From positions 1-15,115 of the forward strand of contig DASUZK010000012.1 of the NCBI GenBank assembly GCA_036376915.1: DNA of 15,115 nt. Direction: 5' to 3'. Origin of the DNA: VRUE01 sp036376915. GTDB taxonomy: Bacteria; Actinomycetota; Thermoleophilia; Solirubrobacterales; 70-9. The notes beneath the pieces were generated by a model. The model saw nothing but the letters and a program-made list of their open reading frames with translations. It ran no database searches and was not told where the DNA came from. Made by a program: the position numbers and the translations under genes. Positions 13,874 through 15,115 of the stretch are shown here, one piece after another (within the stretch, counting starts at the first letter, position 1; each line of letters opens with the position of its first letter).

Positions 13874-14151
13874 CGCCCCCCGCGGAATCCCGTTTCCTCG
13901 AAGTTCTCGCCCGCGTCCGTGAGATCCCGCCGGGCTTCGTCCGCACCTACGGCGACGTCTCGCCCGGCTCCCCCCGCTTTGCGGGCTCGGTTCTCTTCGA
14001 GTGCGACGACCCCGACCTCCCCTGGTGGCGAGTCGTCCGCGCCGACGGGTCGCTGGCAAAGGGCGCTCGCCAGCGGAAGCGCCTGAGGGCCGAGGGCGTG
14101 CCGTTTCGCGGCGACCGCGTTGACATGGCAAGCGCCAGGCTTCCACGCTGA
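13870..14151 (+). CDS. MGMT-like alkyltransferase-like DNA-binding protein, CTG start
   Basis: A 93-aa protein matching the DNA-binding domain of O6-methylguanine methyltransferase: FLEVLARVREIPPGFVRTYGDV, then LPWWRVVRADGSLAKGARQRKRL and EGVPFRGDRVDM. The alkyl-accepting Cys (PCHRV) is Trp here (PWWRV), as in alkyltransferase-like proteins, which flag alkylated guanine for repair but do not remove the alkyl group. The segment normally carrying the DNA-intercalating arginine is shortened and reads SPRFAGSVL, without Arg at the finger position. No ATG, GTG or TTG exists in this frame between the neighbouring gene's coding region and the first motif. The CTG at 13870, sharing CTGA with the previous stop, is the only sensible start and gives a family-typical length. 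Upstream parts of the same open frame are a shadow of the oxidoreductase gene. Confidence 0.8.
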   Translation: MTPPAESRFLEVLARVREIPPGFVRTYGDVSPGSPRFAGSVLFECDDPDLPWWRVVRADGSLAKGARQRKRLRAEGVPFRGDRVDMASARLPR

Positions 14152-14171
14152 TTTATGCCCGGGGGTGAAAC

Positions 14172-14234
14172 CTGCCATCAACGAAATTGTTGCCATTTTG
14201 TATTGCTTCTGCCACATTTATCTCTTGATGGCAG
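14172..14234. promoter_or_regulatory. Inverted repeat enclosing the antitoxin start codon
   Basis: ctgccatcaa (14172-14181) is the exact reverse complement of ttgatggcag (14225-14234), a 10-bp pair separated by 43 bp of locally AT-rich sequence. The right copy contains ATG 14228 of the antitoxin gene. It could be a two-half-site operator for autoregulation by the antitoxin-toxin complex, or, if both copies are transcribed, an RNA stem that hides the start codon. Confidence 0.4.
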
Positions 14235-14500
14235 AGGCGCGAGTCGGTAAACAAGGGCGCATCGTGATTCCATCGCAGCTGCGCGAAGAGCTTGGCCTAA
14301 GCGAGGGCGACACCCTCGTCGCTCGCGTCGAGGACGATCGGCTGATTATGGAAACCCGCCTGGCCGCGCTCGAACGCCTTCGGCGGAGATTTCGGGAGGG
14401 AGCAGCAGGCCGTGATCTGGTGGCCGAGTTGATTGCCGAGAGGCGAGCGGAAGCACGCCGGGAGGAGGAAGAGATCGATGAGTTCCGGCGTAGTCATTGA
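14228..14500 (+). CDS. vapB: AbrB/MazE-type antitoxin of a VapBC-like pair
   Basis: A 90-aa protein with an N-terminal swapped-hairpin AbrB/SpoVT DNA-binding domain (ARVGKQGRIVIPSQLREELGLSEGDTLVARVEDDRLIME, residues 4-42). A long charged helical tail (RRRFREGAAGRDLVAELIAERRAEARREEEEIDEF) would wrap around and block the toxin. ATG 14228 is chosen because it starts exactly at the domain; an ORF extension to 14120 runs through unrelated sequence including a hydrophobic stretch and is not supported. There is no ribosome binding site. Upstream DNA is visibly more AT-rich than the rest of the window. It overlaps the toxin gene by 23 nt, typical of a coupled toxin-antitoxin operon. The protein should neutralise the toxin and repress the operon. 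Confidence 0.88.
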   Translation: MAEARVGKQGRIVIPSQLREELGLSEGDTLVARVEDDRLIMETRLAALERLRRRFREGAAGRDLVAELIAERRAEARREEEEIDEFRRSH

Positions 14501-14864
14501 TGCCTCTGCCGCTCTCGCGTATGTCCTCGAAGAGCGGGGAGGCGAACAGGTGCTCGATGCGATCGACAGGGCCGTCATCTCGACCGTCAACTGGGCCGAG
14601 GTGGTCGAGAAGGCGATTTCCGCCGATGTTGACGACCGGTCGTTGCGGTCGATCTTCGAAGGTCTAGGGGCAGCCGTGCTGCCAGTCGACGCCGACCAGG
14701 CTGAGTACGCGGCGCGTCTCCACAAACCCACGAGGGGCCTTGGCCTCTCCCTCGCAGATCGCATTTGCTTCGCGCTTGCCGCGAGCAGGGGCTCGCCCGT
14801 GATGACGGCCGATAAGGCCTGGGTCGAGGTCGACGTCGGAGTCGAGGTTCAGCTGATTCGCTGA
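14478..14864 (+). CDS. vapC: PIN-domain toxin of a VapBC-like pair
   Basis: A 128-aa PIN-domain ribonuclease of VapC type, which cleaves RNA (often tRNA or rRNA) and stops growth when not bound by its antitoxin. The four acidic catalytic positions are present: Asp8 in VVIDASAALA, Glu41 in NWAEVVEK, Asp94 in SLADRICFALA and Asp112 in MTADKAW. Length is standard and the gene looks intact. ATG 14478 follows a purine-rich GGAGGAGGAA stretch inside the antitoxin gene by about 7 nt, giving a good ribosome binding site. It overlaps the antitoxin gene by 23 nt and ends 12 bp before a convergent gene. Confidence 0.92.
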   Translation: MSSGVVIDASAALAYVLEERGGEQVLDAIDRAVISTVNWAEVVEKAISADVDDRSLRSIFEGLGAAVLPVDADQAEYAARLHKPTRGLGLSLADRICFALAASRGSPVMTADKAWVEVDVGVEVQLIR

Positions 14865-14876
14865 GCTGCCGCGTCG

Positions 14877-15080
14877 CTACTCGTCGCGCGGGGTGATGCG
14901 GAAGGTGGAGACGACCTCGGCCTGCTTGGCCTCGGGGTGGACCACGTAGGCGCTGGGGCCGCCGCCGAACCAGCCGGAGCTCTCGTTGTCGGCGACGAAG
15001 ATCCCGGGGTGGTGCTTGCCGTCCCCGTCCTCGACCCAGACCTTGTCGCCCTCCTTGAACCCGTGTTCGATCTCGCTCAC
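14877..15080 (-). CDS. Small probable beta-rich protein of unknown function
   Basis: A 67-aa protein (from GTG 15080) with HGFKEGDKVWVEDGDGKHHPG, GWFGGGPSAYVVHP and VVSTFRITPRDE. This alternating pattern suggests an SH3-like small beta barrel; I do not recognise a named family and give no function. An upstream GTG at 15104 would add 8 residues, but TAGGCT (15094 to 15089 on the minus strand) lies 8 nt before GTG 15080. A start at 15104 would lie upstream of that box, so the shorter form is preferred. It is convergent with the PIN toxin gene. Confidence 0.7.
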   Translation of the reverse strand: MSEIEHGFKEGDKVWVEDGDGKHHPGIFVADNESSGWFGGGPSAYVVHPEAKQAEVVSTFRITPRDE

Positions 15081-15088
15081 GGTGTCGG

Positions 15089-15094
15089 AGCCTA
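15089..15094 (-). promoter_or_regulatory. -10 box TAGGCT of the small beta-rich protein gene
   Basis: The minus strand reads TAGGCT 8 nt before GTG 15080, the third copy of this hexamer directly upstream of a start codon in the window. Any -35 element would lie at or past the window edge. Confidence 0.45.
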
Positions 15095-15115
15095 GCCGGT
15101 CCACCAGCCGACGGG

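Noticed and set aside
12659..14146. 495-codon open frame on the minus strand
   Set aside because: Shadow of the oxidoreductase and MGMT-like genes; low-complexity Arg/Gly/Asp-rich translation with no motif.
14120..14227. 36-codon extension of the antitoxin
   Set aside because: It includes a hydrophobic run with cysteines, unlike AbrB proteins, and covers the likely promoter and the inverted repeat.

Overview
The window looks like a chromosomal stretch of a high-GC Gram-positive bacterium, most likely Actinomycetota and, by gene style, perhaps class Thermoleophilia. The reasons are very high GC with long antisense shadow ORFs, an F420-type luciferase-like oxidoreductase, paired acyl-CoA dehydrogenases of the actinobacterial FadE heteromer type, a zinc-finger rhomboid protease, and many genes that start directly downstream of TANNNT -10 boxes without a ribosome binding site (probable leaderless mRNAs). 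The taxonomic placement is an inference. No tRNA, rRNA, CRISPR array, insertion sequence or phage gene was seen. No gene-free stretch exceeds about 170 bases.

Layout. 1-196 (-): N-terminus of a membrane protein that runs off the window. 222-2155 (+): a two-gene aromatic-degradation operon, a VOC ring-cleaving dioxygenase and a maleylacetate reductase-like enzyme overlapping by GTGA, closed by a long GC-rich hairpin. 2323-3987 (+): one protein carrying an acyltransferase domain (PlsC type) fused to a complete glycerol-3-phosphate dehydrogenase (GpsA type), combining two steps of phospholipid synthesis. 4033-4927 (+): an ECF-like sigma factor overlapping a small single-span membrane protein that may be its regulator. 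4920-5336 (-): a DUF4383-like membrane protein. 5397-6221 (+): a rhomboid protease with an N-terminal zinc finger. 6226-7146 (-): a cytosolic BtuF-like binding protein. 7255-8562 (+): a CorC/HlyC-type membrane protein with CBS domains, preceded by a 15-codon upstream ORF. 8607-8834 (+): a small unknown protein.

8850-8927 is a 27-bp perfect inverted repeat between convergent genes. 8952-9776 (-): 3-hydroxyacyl-CoA dehydrogenase. 9890-10369 (+): a small exported or lipoprotein. 10447-13873 (+): two adjacent acyl-CoA dehydrogenase subunits and an F420-type oxidoreductase, with a 20-bp palindrome at the promoter. 13870-14151 (+): an MGMT-like (alkyltransferase-like) protein for which the only plausible start is a CTG overlapping the previous stop codon. 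14228-14864 (+): a VapBC-type toxin-antitoxin pair in a locally AT-rich context. 14877-15080 (-): a small probable beta-rich protein.

Functional picture. Several genes point to catabolism of acyl-CoA and aromatic or cyclic compounds: the dioxygenase with the maleylacetate reductase, and the dehydrogenase pair, hydroxyacyl-CoA dehydrogenase and F420 enzyme. These are interspersed with envelope and lipid functions (PlsC-GpsA, rhomboid, CorC-like, DUF4383). The least ordinary features are the PlsC-GpsA fusion, the CTG-started alkyltransferase-like gene, the sigma/membrane-protein/rhomboid neighbourhood, and the long hairpins that close transcription units.
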